Of a DNA stretch of 64,000 bases, positions 43,238 through 52,948 are shown piece after piece. The stretch's first letter is position 1. Each line of letters starts with the position of its first letter. The notes beneath the pieces are model-generated. The model saw nothing but the letters and a program-made list of their open reading frames with translations. It was not told the DNA's origin and made no database searches. Origin of the DNA: Rhynchopus euleeides (lineage: Eukaryota; Euglenozoa; Diplonemea; Diplonemida; Diplonemidae); assembly GCA_963210315.1 (NCBI GenBank), contig OY723282.1, positions 620,001-684,000 of the forward strand. Reading direction: 5' to 3'. Made by a program: the position numbers and the translations under genes.

Positions 43238-43293
43238 TACACACACACACGCGAGCCTGTTTGTAGCAGTGGAGAAACGCATCGAGCACACCC
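43238..43293 (-). repeat. Recurrent GT-linked intergenic motif
   Basis: On the minus strand: GTGCTCGATGCGTTTCTCCA, then CTGCTACAAACAGG and CTCGCGTGTGTGTG. It lies just past the LINE ORF on the opposite strand and about 1.1 kb downstream of ATG6. Confidence 0.45.
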
Positions 43294-43299
43294 CTCTGT

Positions 43300-44415
43300 T
43301 GGCGCGATCTCAACTGACATCACTGTATTCACACATATACACATCCGCCTCACCACACGGCGGGATTCAGCCAAACCTTTGGGTGAATTCATGAGAGTTA
43401 GCAGGTGACATCGTGCCCACCTTTTGGAACCCCCCACGAAAAAAGCTCCTTGTTTTCCGAGCCGGAGGTCATCGGGGGGGGGGGGGGGGGATGGCGGCGG
43501 TGTGTCGGATATAGATTCTCGTTTGGAACAAAAAAAAGTAGAACGGCTCCTCTCGGCCCCACCCCCGCCCTTCTCCCCCCCCCCCCCTGGTTTCGTGGCA
43601 AAGTGTGTCGCAGGCAACGCTACACCCGGGGCGATTCGGGGCGCACACAAAGAACACACTCACACGCACCCCACCCTTCGCATTCCCCCCTGGGGAAGGC
43701 AAGACGGTGGCAAGATAGCATCGCGTGTGGGGAGCTGCCCTGACTCCTGGTGAGATGGGGGGGAGTGGAGTGGGAGGGGGGTGGAGGGTGGAGGGGCGTC
43801 TGACGGAGAACTGAGAATAGACCGCCAACCCTCCCGCCCCCCGCCAAAGGCACTGCTCGCCGAATACGGGCATACGTATGCAGATTCTGAATTTTCCGAA
43901 GAAATACGCGTTTTCAGCAAGCACTGGCCTCGGGTGGAGGTGGTGTCCCGTAGAGAAAGGGTGGGGTTGCAGAAGAGAGAGAGAGTGAGTGAGTGAGTGA
44001 GATATTCAGGCAGGACTTCCATCATTTGTGCCCAACTCCGTTCCAAACCTCGCCGAGGGGGTCAGGGGCACACGCTGGAAGAATGGCAGGCACGGGAAAG
44101 GAGGGGGTGTGGGTTTGCAGGACCTGTCCTGCAGGGGCGGGGCCATCTGTGGCGGGCCTGCCGCTTCACCACAAAACAAGCTCAAGACACGCGAATATTC
44201 ATTGTGTTGGGGCGCATGCCGCGCTGAGCGCATCACTCCCCCCTCCTGCTCCTTGACGCGATCCCTGCGATCCACACAATTCACACACACACGCGAATCC
44301 CTTTCATCTTCGGAAATAAGCTGCCGTGCGCATCCCCCCCGCCCACCTCCCACCTGCTTATGTTATGTTAGTGCCATCAGCCCCCTCTCCCCCCTCCTCC
44401 TTCTGCCCTTCTCCC
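43300..44415. other. Gene-free stretch downstream of ATG6
   Basis: No gene is supported. It contains a G run near 43476, a C run near 43566 and a (GAGT)n run near 43985. Confidence 0.5.
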
Positions 44416-46144
44416 TCAATCTGCCATGTGCGTGGCGGTCATCGTCACGACCCACTTGAGGTTGAGGAGGAGGAGCTTCAGGGCGCGTGTCCATTTCTCC
44501 TCGTTTTGGCTCGGGGCAGAGAGCTTCACGGAGAGCCCGTTCACCCTGTCCTCATCCATGGAGTAGGGGATGGTGTCGTTGGGGCACATGTGGAGGCAGT
44601 GTTTGCAGAGCTCGTCGAGGCAGCAGGCAAAACCGGTCATCGCGTTGTCGTGCCGCGTCGACGCCCAGAGCCCAGCCGCGCCTACATATAGCTCCATCAC
44701 CTGGGGCGACTTCGACCCCATTTTGATGACAGTCGAAAAGCTCCCCTTCGGAATAACTTTATACCGGGATGTCGACACGCCCCACATGCTCAGGAGGGTT
44801 GCCAGCAGCTGCGCCGCGAGGCCCCACGCCGCATTCGTCTCCACCGGGTCGACGGGCTGCGAGGGGAGCCGGCCGAGGCGGAAAGTGTTTATCGTCCCGA
44901 AGTGGCCTTCGCACCATATGTGGAAGGCCTCATTCAGCAGGTGCATGCTGTTGAGACGTTCCAACTCTGACTGCGACACAAGCGCCTTCCGGGTGAGGTG
45001 GTCGTGCACATCTCCGAGGGTGCGCTCCGACACCGTGAGCTCTGACACCTCAGCCCAGAAGGCGGCTGCCTCTGCCTCCAACTCCGCCTCCTCGGAGGTG
45101 GTCTGTGCCTGCTCTGCATCGATGCGTGCAGTCTCGGCCCGAAGCGCGAGGAGCTGTGCTGTCAGGTCAGCCTCCTGCTGCTGCATTGCCGCAAGGTCGT
45201 CAGACTTGCCGCTGGCGCCCCCGTTGGGCTCGCCATCAGCGGTGTGGTCCTCTGGAGCCCCGCTCCCTGCGCACTCGTCCTCGAGGAGCTGCAGCGTTGC
45301 TGCGTATGCGTGGTGCTCCTTCTTCACCACGTTGTACTGCTCGGTGATGCCGTTCGCCCCCCATCCCACAGCCGTGTTGCACTCCCTGCAGAGAGGCATG
45401 TCGACGTTGGTTTTGTCAGCCGCGTACTGTGTGGGTGTGGGGTGGAGGTGGAGCACGGTGCACTAGCAATAGTTATCTAACGAGTGCTATGGCAAAATAT
45501 GCCTAAATATACGGACGAACGCCGTGTGAGGCTGCCGAGATGCGCAAGCCAGAGGAGAGAAAAGGCAAGCAGGCCACACTGTCACTCACGTTGTAATGTT
45601 GGAGAAGCCAGATCGGCAGGTGTCTGGCTCTGGCACGCACACCTGGAACAGAGAGGCAGCGATAGACTGTGCCTGCTCGTACGACATCACGGCGGGGCCC
45701 GTATCTGTAAGTGGTTTGTGGTGGGCCAGTTTGACAGCAAGAACGTCTCCTTGATTGGAGGCAGCGGTGTGATGGGGAGTGCCTCTGTTCTCAAGAAAAT
45801 CGAAGTGTCAGCACACAGTAGGGTGGCACACTCTGGCGCAGGGTGGGGTCTCCCGGTGTCCTGATGAGGCAATTGCCCTGTGTGCCCGCCTCGCCGTGCT
45901 GCATACCCTCGATCCACCGGAAGCTGTTATCGGATTTGTTGGTCAGCTTTGTAGTGGGGAGAAGGCGGAACGGTCTCCGGCACTTCTGGCAGACAATAAA
46001 CCGCTTCAATCTCTCAGGCGCTTGCACTTGCCCAGCCGGGCCGTGTCCATGCACTGCGACGGGGGCAGTCTGTGGGGACGTGCTGGAGCTGGGTCCCACA
46101 AACAACGACTGGCTCCTGGCGCTGTGCATGTCAGCACCACGCAT
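44416..46144 (-). CDS. ATG6: Autophagy protein Atg6/Beclin-1, gene with introns
   Basis: The last exon (45426-44416) encodes the diagnostic part: MPLCRECN (Beclin PLCEEC), a coiled coil (about 100 residues), then FHIWCEGHFGTINTFRLGRL, NAAWGLAAQLL and the KWTRALKLLLLNLKWV end of the BARA domain. Upstream, 46144-45832 encodes the N-terminal zinc-binding CXXC (FIVCQKCRRPF) of Atg6. Between them, 45784-45643 encodes a KETFLLSNW segment like the conserved ESFVLL box and SIAASLFQ, which joined to YAADKTNVDMPLC aligns without gaps to Beclin GDLFDIMSGQTDVDHPLC (BH3 region). The middle exon changes frame by one base around the GGGCCCC at about 45690-45696, so either a base is missing from the assembly or an exon edge is misplaced. 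The start is ATG 46144 or 46129. Atg6 is the Vps34 PI3-kinase partner that starts autophagosome formation. Confidence 0.85.
45427..45642 (-). other. ATG6: Predicted GT-AG intron 2 of ATG6 (216 bases)
   Basis: The donor CAG/GTGTGC lies after codons for SLFQ. The acceptor CCACCCCACACCCACACAG is followed by codons YAADKTNVDMPLC. The joined product matches the Beclin BH3-to-PLCEEC spacing exactly. Without the intron the frame carries stops. Confidence 0.7.
45785..45831 (-). other. ATG6: Possible GT-AG intron 1 of ATG6 (47 bases)
   Basis: The donor is A/GTGTGCC and the acceptor ATTTTCTTGAGAACAG, with a GTGCTGAC branch-like site between them. Removing it joins the CXXC exon to the KETFLLSNW exon in frame. 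Very short introns occur in protists; other donors in the exon (for example GGTATGC near 45905) remain possible. Confidence 0.4.
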
Positions 46145-46170
46145 ATCACTCGCATCGCCGAATTCATGCG

Positions 46171-46200
46171 CTGTGAGGCAGGGCGGGTGGTGTGGGGGTG
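46171..46200 (-). promoter_or_regulatory. ATG6: Predicted trans-splice acceptor of ATG6
   Basis: The minus strand reads CACACCACCCGCCCTGCCTC then ACAG, ending at 46171, 26 bases before the in-frame ATG at 46144. Two out-of-frame ATGs lie between the acceptor and that start, which could lower initiation. Confidence 0.5.
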
Positions 46201-47521
46201 GGGCACCCCAAAAAAGTTCATGCAAGATATCGCCCACCTCCCCCCTCGGCTTCCCGTGGTTACACAGAAGCCATCACGCCGATGCAAACCGACAGAAAAA
46301 CGAAAAATTTGTGCGGGTTTTTGACTCAGGCCGAGCCAGGGTGCAATACCCCGTCATCCATCTGGATCGATTGCAGACAACACAGGTTCACGCAGGAGAC
46401 ACGTCATACATGTTGACCGGAGCCCACCACTCGTGCCCTGCACTCCCGCGGCTCGGGCAGGCATTGCAGATAATCAAACCGATAGCCTCGAAAGACAAAG
46501 CTTGGTGTTGGCCACAGTATTGGCACCACAATCACTCACGGGCACGCCGGTTGCCGAGCATTGTCGTGACAACCCTGCAAAGGGGCGCCCTGCAGGAGGT
46601 GGTGTGGAGATGCGAGGCAACACTGTCCTCTGTCCCCAGATGCACCCCAGCAAGCTCACTCCACAGCAGCGCACGTGGGGGGGCGGGGGGGAGGGGATAC
46701 TGTGCTTGATACGGCGGCATGGAGCCTACAGGTTGCAAACGGAAAGAGGCTTGCAAAAGAGCTTGCCTCAAACGGGTTGGGACGGAAGGTGGATCAAATA
46801 AACTCGGCAGAGAAGCCGCCGCAAGTGGTGAGGAAGAACATGCCTAACACTGGACGGGACGTACAGACAGGTTCACCAAGGACCCGTGCACCGGCACGGA
46901 AGCCAGCGGGGGAGATCCGATGGTGGCCCCAGTCGTGAGTTGACATGAAATGTATGGCCAGTACGGGATGGTGGACAGTAGAAAAAAAGCAATGGAAGGT
47001 TGCAAAGGGTCATGATGCATCGGAGGGGAAGGCCTTCGCTCAGAAGGTACAGAGAGGGAGGTGATAAAAGTGAAGCTGCCTCCACAATAGAAAAAAGACT
47101 GGCTGGTAAAGTTGCACAGTTTTTTTGTTGACACGCATACAGTGGTGCAGAGCGAAGGCGCCCGCAGTGGATCAAAACAGAAGGTGGGCAGCAGAGCGCA
47201 GAGCCTTCCCGAAAAGATGAACAGAATGGAAAGAGATCAACGGCTGTGGTAAGCCGGGTCATACAGCACGCAGTCCTGATACAAAGTGGAGCGGCAGGTC
47301 ACACGTATACATTGAAGTGACAAAATCATCACATCTGCCGTACCGGGGCAGCATGTCAAGAGGCAAACCTACTGCCTGTATCCGGCAGGCGACCAGACCG
47401 GCGTTGTGAGAGTGGAGTGATATCCCCGGTGATCACAAGTCTTCGGTCAGCATGCAGGCAGACAAGGAAGTGTTGACCTCCTAGCGTGTGTGTCCTTCAG
47501 CTCGGAACAAATCAGGTACGG
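46201..47521. other. Gene-free stretch upstream of ATG6
   Basis: No gene is supported on either strand. There are short ORFs only and a G run near 46678. It should include the 3' UTR of the secreted repeat protein gene. Confidence 0.5.
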
Positions 47522-49108
47522 TTATTCAGCATACTCGGTGAACTCTGCCGGTTCAGTCGTGTTCCACTCAGCAGACTGCGGTGCTGTGGTGTTCCATTCC
47601 ATGGGTGCGGTTGTGTTCCAGGAACCCGCCTCAGTCCAGTTGGGATAAGTCGGGTACGTCGTGTTGTCGGGGCTCGGGGGTGACGATGGTGTCACAACAT
47701 CGCTCGAGCCACCGCCACAAACGCAGCAAGCCTCCTGTGCGACGTGGTGGTTGCGGTACGACCTGCCGAAGCGCATGCACCTCTGGTGTGCGGCGTACCA
47801 CGAGCAGCCGTACCGTGGGCCGTCCGCATCGTGCCACGGCATGCCGCTCGGCAGCTGCAGGTCGGTGCACCAGGAGTCAGGCTCGGTCGTGTTGGACTCA
47901 GTAGGCTGCGGCGTTGTGGTGTTCCACTCCATGGGCGCAGTCGTGTTCCATTCAGCCGGTTCGGTTGTGTTCCACTCAATAGGCTCGGGCGTGTCCCACT
48001 CGGAGGGGTCGGTCGTGTTCCAGTCAGTGGTGTTCCACTCCGTCGTGTTGTCGATGCTCGGGGATGACGGCGTTGACGGCGGTGTCACAGCGTCGCTCGA
48101 GCCACCGCCACAAACGCAGCAAGCCTCCTGTGCGACGTGGTGGTTGCGGTACGACCTGCCGAAGCGCATGCACCTCTGGTGTGCGGCGTACCACGAGCAG
48201 CCGTACCGTGGGCCGTCCGCATCGTGCCACGGCATGCCACTCGGCAGCTGCAGGTCGGTGCACCAGGAGTCAGGCTCGGTCGTGTTGGACTCAGTAGGCT
48301 GCGGCGTTGTGGTGTTCCATTCAGCCGGTTCGGTCGTGTTCCACTCAACAGGCTCGGGTGTTGTGGTGTTCCACTCAATAGGCTCGGGCGTGTCCCACTC
48401 GGAGGGGTCGGTCGTGTTCCAGTCAGTGGTGTTCCACTCCGTCGTGTTGTCGATGCTCGGGGATGACGGCGTTGACGGCGGTGTCACAGCATCGCTCGAG
48501 CCACCGCCACAAACGCAGCAAGCCTCCTGTGCCACGTAGTAGTTGCGGTACGACCTGCCGAAGCGCATGCACCTCTGGTGTGCGGCGTACCACGAGCAGC
48601 CGTACCGCGGGCCGTCCGCATCGTGCCACTGCCCCCCACCCAGCTGCAGGTCGGTGCACCAGGAGTCAGGCTCGGTCGTGTTGGACTCAGTAGGCTGCGG
48701 CGTTGTGGTGTTCCACTCCATGGGCGCAGTCGTGTTCCATTCAGCCGGTTCGGTCGTGTTCCACTCAACAGGCTCGGGTGTTGTGGTGTTCCACTCCGCC
48801 GGTTCGGTTGTGTTCCACTCAACAGACTCCCACTCGGAGGGGTCGGTCGTGTTGTCGATGCTCGGGGGTGACGGGGGTGTCACAGCACCGCTCGAGCCTC
48901 CACCACAAACGCAGCAAGCCTCCTGTGCCACGTAGTAGTTGCGGGACGACCCCCCGAAGGAGGTGCACCTCTGGGATTCGGCGTACCACGAGCAGGTGAA
49001 AACCGGGCTCTCCACATCGTGCCACTCCATCTCACCCAGCTGCAGGTCGGTGCACCCTGAGACGCTCCCCGCCAGGCACATGCCTGCCAGCACAAGCGAC
49101 ACCGCCAT
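47522..49108 (-). CDS. Secreted cysteine-rich repeat protein with Asn-Thr-rich linkers
   Basis: The protein has 528 residues; its ATG at 49108 lies 13 bases after an acceptor-like AG. A signal peptide (MAVSLVLAGMCLAGSVSG) is followed by four copies of a domain of about 50 residues: CTDLQL, W-H-D, CSWY, RC, FG, then QEACCVCGGGSS. The six or so cysteines suggest disulphides. Linkers are built from EWNTTEPAEWNTTTPEP-like repeats, so nearly every six to nine residues there is an N-T-T sequon; heavy N-glycosylation is expected. Similar C...CSWY...ACCVCGGG modules occur in secreted proteins of microalgae and other protists, with no known function. No transmembrane or GPI signal is seen at the C-terminus (ending EFTEYAE). 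It is probably a cell-surface or extracellular matrix glycoprotein. Confidence 0.85.
   Translation of the reverse strand: MAVSLVLAGMCLAGSVSGCTDLQLGEMEWHDVESPVFTCSWYAESQRCTSFGGSSRNYYVAQEACCVCGGGSSGAVTPPSPPSIDNTTDPSEWESVEWNTTEPAEWNTTTPEPVEWNTTEPAEWNTTAPMEWNTTTPQPTESNTTEPDSWCTDLQLGGGQWHDADGPRYGCSWYAAHQRCMRFGRSYRNYYVAQEACCVCGGGSSDAVTPPSTPSSPSIDNTTEWNTTDWNTTDPSEWDTPEPIEWNTTTPEPVEWNTTEPAEWNTTTPQPTESNTTEPDSWCTDLQLPSGMPWHDADGPRYGCSWYAAHQRCMRFGRSYRNHHVAQEACCVCGGGSSDAVTPPSTPSSPSIDNTTEWNTTDWNTTDPSEWDTPEPIEWNTTEPAEWNTTAPMEWNTTTPQPTESNTTEPDSWCTDLQLPSGMPWHDADGPRYGCSWYAAHQRCMRFGRSYRNHHVAQEACCVCGGGSSDVVTPSSPPSPDNTTYPTYPNWTEAGSWNTTAPMEWNTTAPQSAEWNTTEPAEFTEYAE
47690..48875. repeat. Three near-identical 393-398 base units in the secreted protein gene
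   Basis: The block beginning ACAAACGCAGCAAGCCTCCT recurs at spacings of about 393, 397 and 398 bases, each unit being one cysteine domain plus its linker. The three internal units are almost identical in DNA, while the outermost domain differs, showing recent unequal exchange or gene conversion. Confidence 0.9.
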
Positions 49109-49121
49109 TTTGTGATGCAAA

Positions 49122-49150
49122 CTGCGGTGTCGAGGTGGGATGCTTGCAGA
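49122..49150 (-). promoter_or_regulatory. Predicted trans-splice acceptor of the secreted repeat protein gene
   Basis: The minus strand reads CATCCCACCTCGACACCGCA then G, ending at 49122, 13 bases before the ATG of the signal peptide. The open frame upstream has no better start. Confidence 0.5.
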
Positions 49151-49228
49151 TATCTGACTATCAACGAATGCAAAAAAAAGACCCCCCTCCCGCCTCTCAC
49201 TTGGGTTTGATTCATGCAGCTGATCTTC

Positions 49229-49292
49229 CACACACACACACGTTAATCTTTTTAGTTTAGTGTAGGACGCACCGAGCGAGCTCTAATGCTGC
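49229..49292 (-). repeat. Recurrent GT-linked intergenic motif, best copy
   Basis: On the minus strand: GAGCTCGCTCGGTGCGTCCT, then ACACTAAACTAAAAAG, then ATTAACG and (TG)n. This copy defines the block order of the family. It lies about 340-400 bases downstream of the stop of the gene at 49630-51216 and 120 bases upstream of the secreted protein gene. Confidence 0.6.
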
Positions 49293-49629
49293 CTCCACTG
49301 TCCACACACACGCCTCTCACCCGCCTGTGCAAAGGTGGGTGCTCTGCGAGGGAGCCGAGGCTCATCCGGTCATATTCGCAGCAAGGGACACGCATGGGGA
49401 GCGGGGGCACCAACAACCAACAGTTTGTTACTGCGCTCTTACGGTACGTCGGCACGGTGGGTGGATGGGTGAGGGCGGAAGCCCGAGGGGGGGGGGGGGG
49501 GAAGGCGAGAAGCACAATTTTAGCAACCACTGGGCAAGAGAGTAGAGAATGATATAGAAATGCCAAACAGCAAAGCAGCTCCCTCTGCTGCGCGGCTGGA
49601 AAGTCGCGCAGCGATCGCTGCTAGCCGCA

Positions 49630-51216
49630 TTACGCAGGAGCATTGGCCTTCGCCAGGTCACACGGCAGGACAGGCACACGCTGGTCCGCCAGGGAGTACG
49701 GATTCTGCCAGTCGCCGCGGTGCATGGAATGGTCCACGCAGTAGATACGGTGCCCCCCACTCAGGGTCAGCGCCGTCGCATTCGGGGACATCTGCTGCAC
49801 CCCACCACCCGCACCCCCGCCTGTCTCCTTCGCGCCATATGCATACTTCCGCCTGTAGAACTCGGCACTGCTCGCCGTGGTCGCACCCTTCTGATCCTGC
49901 TTCCCTTCGGACCTGCTAAAGGCACGCTTCATCATCCCCAACACACCCCCTTTGGACGGCTTTGCCGCAGCAGCCCCTTTGGTCTCAGGGGCCTGCTGCT
50001 GCTGCTGCAGCTGCTCGGTGGTGGGCGCCGCCTCCACAACCGCTACATTGGTCCCCACGCTTGTCGCCGGCGCCTCGACATTCCCCAGGCAGACGGCACG
50101 CTGCGGCCCATCCAGCCCCGTCCCTTTCCCGAGGAGAAGCCCATTCTGCCGCATCGCGGCGAGCTGCTGCCGCTTCTTGCTGCGCTTGGCGATGTTCGCT
50201 GGAACCCCCTGGCTGGCAGCATCCCTCCCGCCCCTGCCACCCACCGTGCTGCACCGCACCCCGTTGGTGCTGCAGCTCCTCACGCTGGCTGCAGACTGCG
50301 GGCGGGGCGGCAGCTGCCGCCTCTGCGGAGCCTCTGCCTCTGCCTCCGCCTCCACCTCCGCCAGCGCGTCCGCCGTCAGCCCCCCTGCCGCACATGAGTG
50401 CGGCGACCCCGGCGGCGTGCCCCCCCTGGGCGCACCGTGGCGGCTGCGCGAGCCGCCTCCCTGGTTGTCCAGCAGGTCCATCTTGATGTCATCCAGCTCG
50501 GCGTTATCCACGCCCGTGGTGAACCCGGTGTCCGCCTGTGCAGCCTGCCGCTGCAGCAGCCCCTCCTTCAGGCGGCTTTGGTGGGCGTAATCCGTCATGG
50601 CGAGCGCCACCGGGGACAGTACCTCCGCCAGCTCCGCCTCCCCTGCCGCAGCGGACGCTGCGGAGTAGAACCGCGCGGCCTTCTTTTTGTTAAGCCCGTC
50701 GAGTTGCGCCCAGTATGCGCTGTCCATCGACTTCTGCTTCTGCGCCGCATCGTCGCGGTTGCTGCGGAGGATGCGCTGCACTGCAGGCGGGTCGTCGGGG
50801 CGGTCGTGCTGCGAGGCGTCGTGCGGAGCCTGCGCAGGGCGGAACCCTGTAGAGAACATCTTCAGGTAGTTCGCCTTCTGCGACGGGGTCAGCTTGGAGT
50901 GGAGACCCTGAAGCAGCACGTTGCGCGTGATCATGTTCGTCTTGTGCTTCGGCCCCTGGTGCTGGTGCTGCCCCTGCCTGCGGTGGCGGGGGCCGTGCCT
51001 CTTCGCCCTGTCGCCCTGGCCTTCCGCCATGTGGAGGAGGGATGCCACACCTGCGCTGTTGTTGCTCTGCTTCCGCATGTCTGCCGACACGTCTGCTGCA
51101 TGCAGGCTGATGCCCTGTTGCATCGCGACGGCTGCAGGGGATGCGCTGCGGTTGATGCTGACGTGCAGCTCCCGTCTGTCATGCCCGTAGTAGTCGCCGC
51201 GGATGAGCGTGTTCAT
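49630..51216 (-). CDS. Low-complexity protein of unknown function
   Basis: The protein has 528 residues; the ATG at 51216 (MNTLIRGDYYGHDRREL) was chosen because an acceptor-like tract ends at 51251 and the upstream frame is Ser/Ala-rich with no better start. Features include a basic His/Gln/Arg stretch near residues 75-95, a more ordered helical segment (about 100-240, with NMITRNVLLQGLHSKLTP and SAYWAQLDGLNKKKAARFYS), an acidic Glu-Ala repeat near 285, a poly-Gln tract near 425, and a conserved-looking C-terminal part (EFYRRKYAYG, YCVDHSMHRGDWQNPYS). There is no signal peptide or membrane helix. I do not recognise the family. The ordered ends suggest a real gene rather than a shadow. Confidence 0.6.
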   Translation of the reverse strand: MNTLIRGDYYGHDRRELHVSINRSASPAAVAMQQGISLHAADVSADMRKQSNNSAGVASLLHMAEGQGDRAKRHGPRHRRQGQHQHQGPKHKTNMITRNVLLQGLHSKLTPSQKANYLKMFSTGFRPAQAPHDASQHDRPDDPPAVQRILRSNRDDAAQKQKSMDSAYWAQLDGLNKKKAARFYSAASAAAGEAELAEVLSPVALAMTDYAHQSRLKEGLLQRQAAQADTGFTTGVDNAELDDIKMDLLDNQGGGSRSRHGAPRGGTPPGSPHSCAAGGLTADALAEVEAEAEAEAPQRRQLPPRPQSAASVRSCSTNGVRCSTVGGRGGRDAASQGVPANIAKRSKKRQQLAAMRQNGLLLGKGTGLDGPQRAVCLGNVEAPATSVGTNVAVVEAAPTTEQLQQQQQAPETKGAAAAKPSKGGVLGMMKRAFSRSEGKQDQKGATTASSAEFYRRKYAYGAKETGGGAGGGVQQMSPNATALTLSGGHRIYCVDHSMHRGDWQNPYSLADQRVPVLPCDLAKANAPA

Positions 51217-51250
51217 GAGGGGCTGTCGTGGTGGGTGGTGGCATGCCGGG

Positions 51251-51285
51251 CTGGAAAGATCACCAGCAGAGGCAGAGGTGGCAGT
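51251..51285 (-). promoter_or_regulatory. Predicted trans-splice acceptor of the low-complexity protein gene
   Basis: The minus strand has CTGCCACCTCTGCCTCTGCT, then GGTGATCTTTCCAG ending at 51251, 34 bases before the ATG. An out-of-frame ATG at 51244 lies between them and would open an overlapping upstream ORF if this AG is used; a second AG closer to the start (CCACGACAG) would avoid it. Confidence 0.4.
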
Positions 51286-51833
51286 GTGTGTGGCACCAGA
51301 AAATCTGGCTGTGGCTCGCGGAGTGGCGGCAGAACCACAGCAGCAAGACAACTAACTGGGGCATGTGACTCTGAAGGTGCAGGAAGGTGAGACGCCCTGA
51401 ATAAGGCGCCACACTGGGACAGGTTGACACGCAGCGGCGCAGTTTGGTACAGCAAGCCGTCACCACCCGTATTTCATTTGAAGGGACAGCGGGGGTGGAC
51501 TTGTCGCAAGTGGGGTTCGCTGGCCCCTCGGTGCCCTGGCCCATACCTCGCTGTGGACACTTGCGTCACTCGGTTCCGTCATCAGCTGTCTGTGCTGGTT
51601 CCTCGTGGCCTTTGCAGAGGGGTCGGTGCACCTGCAGTGAGGGGGTTGCATGGGTGCAGAGGGGGCAGACGGCATGCAAGACAGGCAGCTCAGAAGGAGT
51701 GGCCTCCTATGCGTTCGCACAACAGGGTTTTCGGAGGAACAAGACTCGTGGCAGCGTTCGGTATCGCTCGGCAACCGTTTGTACAAACAAACAACATATC
51801 ACAGGGATGGAAGTCTTACAAGTCTTCTAGGGA

Positions 51834-52506
51834 TTGCAAGGCAAACTTGGTAGGTATGTCGCAGTTGATGAGACGATCATAAAAGCAAAGGGCCGCATTC
51901 CTATGCGCTCCGAAAAAGCGCAAGCGATGGGGGCTGAAGGTCTTCTGCCTGGCGGATGGGCCGACTGGCTACGTCTGGGACTGCGATGTATACCAAGGCA
52001 AATATGCCTTCGATGAACGCGAGACTGCACCAATCAAAGGCGTCGGTGAGCTGCAATGTGAAGGGTGGAGGGGAGGTTGTATCCCCAACCGGTCCCAATT
52101 TCCCAGTACAACCGCTACATGGGGGGCGTGGATCTGCGCGATCAGCGGGGGCTGGGTGAACCAGGGTTTGGAAGGGCAGAAAGTGGTACAGGAAGGTGTT
52201 TGGATTTCGCAACCGCCCTCAACATGGCCTTTGTCCTTTACAAATGTGCATCAAACCGATCGTCTGCAACCCGCCGGGCGGGGCTCTTCCCTTTTTTCAC
52301 GCGAACTGTGGCGAGGGAGCTTACCGAGTCGTAGGTGGAGAACAAGGTCAAGGGGAAGGCTCGGAGGACAGCTCTGAATGAGGTCTTGTGTATTTTTGGG
52401 GTAGGATGCACCGTTACCACGTGTGCTCTTTTGCATCGGCAGTTATCCGGAATAATGAGAAAAATCGTCGAAAAAAAACCCCCCCCTCCCCCTGGTGGTT
52501 AAAGGG
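51834..52506 (+). pseudogene. piggyBac transposase relic with a right end at TTAA
   Basis: YVAVDETIIKAKGRIPMR near 51855-51910 matches the first catalytic region of piggyBac (VDESMIPFKGR). Further on, another frame reads FCLADGPTGYVWDCDVYQGK (near 51938), and a third reads QYNRYMGGVDLRDQRG then ALNMAFVLYKC (52100-52240), both typical piggyBac blocks in the right order. The frame shifts at least twice and the N-terminal half is missing, so it is dead. Downstream, TGGTTAAAGGG followed by TTAA at 52507-52510 looks like the right terminal repeat and target site. Its CCCTTTAACC end differs inward from the CCCTTTCTGT ends at 14668, so these are different subfamilies. Confidence 0.8.
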
Positions 52507-52621
52507 TTAAGGATCCCTATAAAGCCTTGAGAGAGGGGGCGGCGTATTTAGAACACACGACACATCACAAAACAACCCCCTCCCACCAACAGTTCACCTG
52601 TACACCACCCCCCTCCCCCAA

Positions 52622-52948
52622 ATGGCACCCGAAAGGCGAAGACCACGAAGGCCGCAGCTGCACAGAAGCGCAATACATGGGTTGAGAGCGGCTGCCGGCA
52701 CTTCTTCCCCTGGACTAGCTGCCCTCCCTGCTGGCTCACCTGCTGGCCCACCTCTACCATCTCCACCAGCTGGTCCAGCTGCACCTCCGTCAGCTGACTC
52801 TGCAGCTGCATCTGACAGCGACAATGGCGACAAGGTTGAGGAACCTGCAAAATGTTCTCGCACGGATCACAGGACAGCACTGACGACTCAAGCTTCCAAG
52901 ACGAAAAATGCTCAGACACGCGAGACGAAGGCCAAGCTCGATGGGTGA
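52622..52948 (+). CDS. Doubtful small Pro/Ala/Ser-rich ORF
   Basis: An ATG-started 108-residue frame with a basic N-terminus, a Pro/Ala/Ser centre and a Lys/Thr-rich end. It is the only plus-strand candidate that is not obviously part of a transposon, and a CTATAAAG sequence lies about 100 bases upstream. It adjoins the piggyBac right end, so it may belong to an element. It has no recognisable domain. Confidence 0.25.
   Translation: MAPERRRPRRPQLHRSAIHGLRAAAGTSSPGLAALPAGSPAGPPLPSPPAGPAAPPSADSAAASDSDNGDKVEEPAKCSRTDHRTALTTQASKTKNAQTRETKAKLDG

Noticed and set aside
45427-45456. Reading the Beclin last exon as a complete gene starting upstream of the acceptor
   Set aside because: The upstream codon is not ATG and lies in the pyrimidine tract; the missing N-terminal CXXC part is found upstream.
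47581-48935. Several plus- and minus-strand ORFs with repeated sequences inside the secreted repeat protein gene
   Set aside because: They are frame shadows of the tandem DNA repeats; only the 47522-49108 frame has a signal peptide and conserved cysteine domains.
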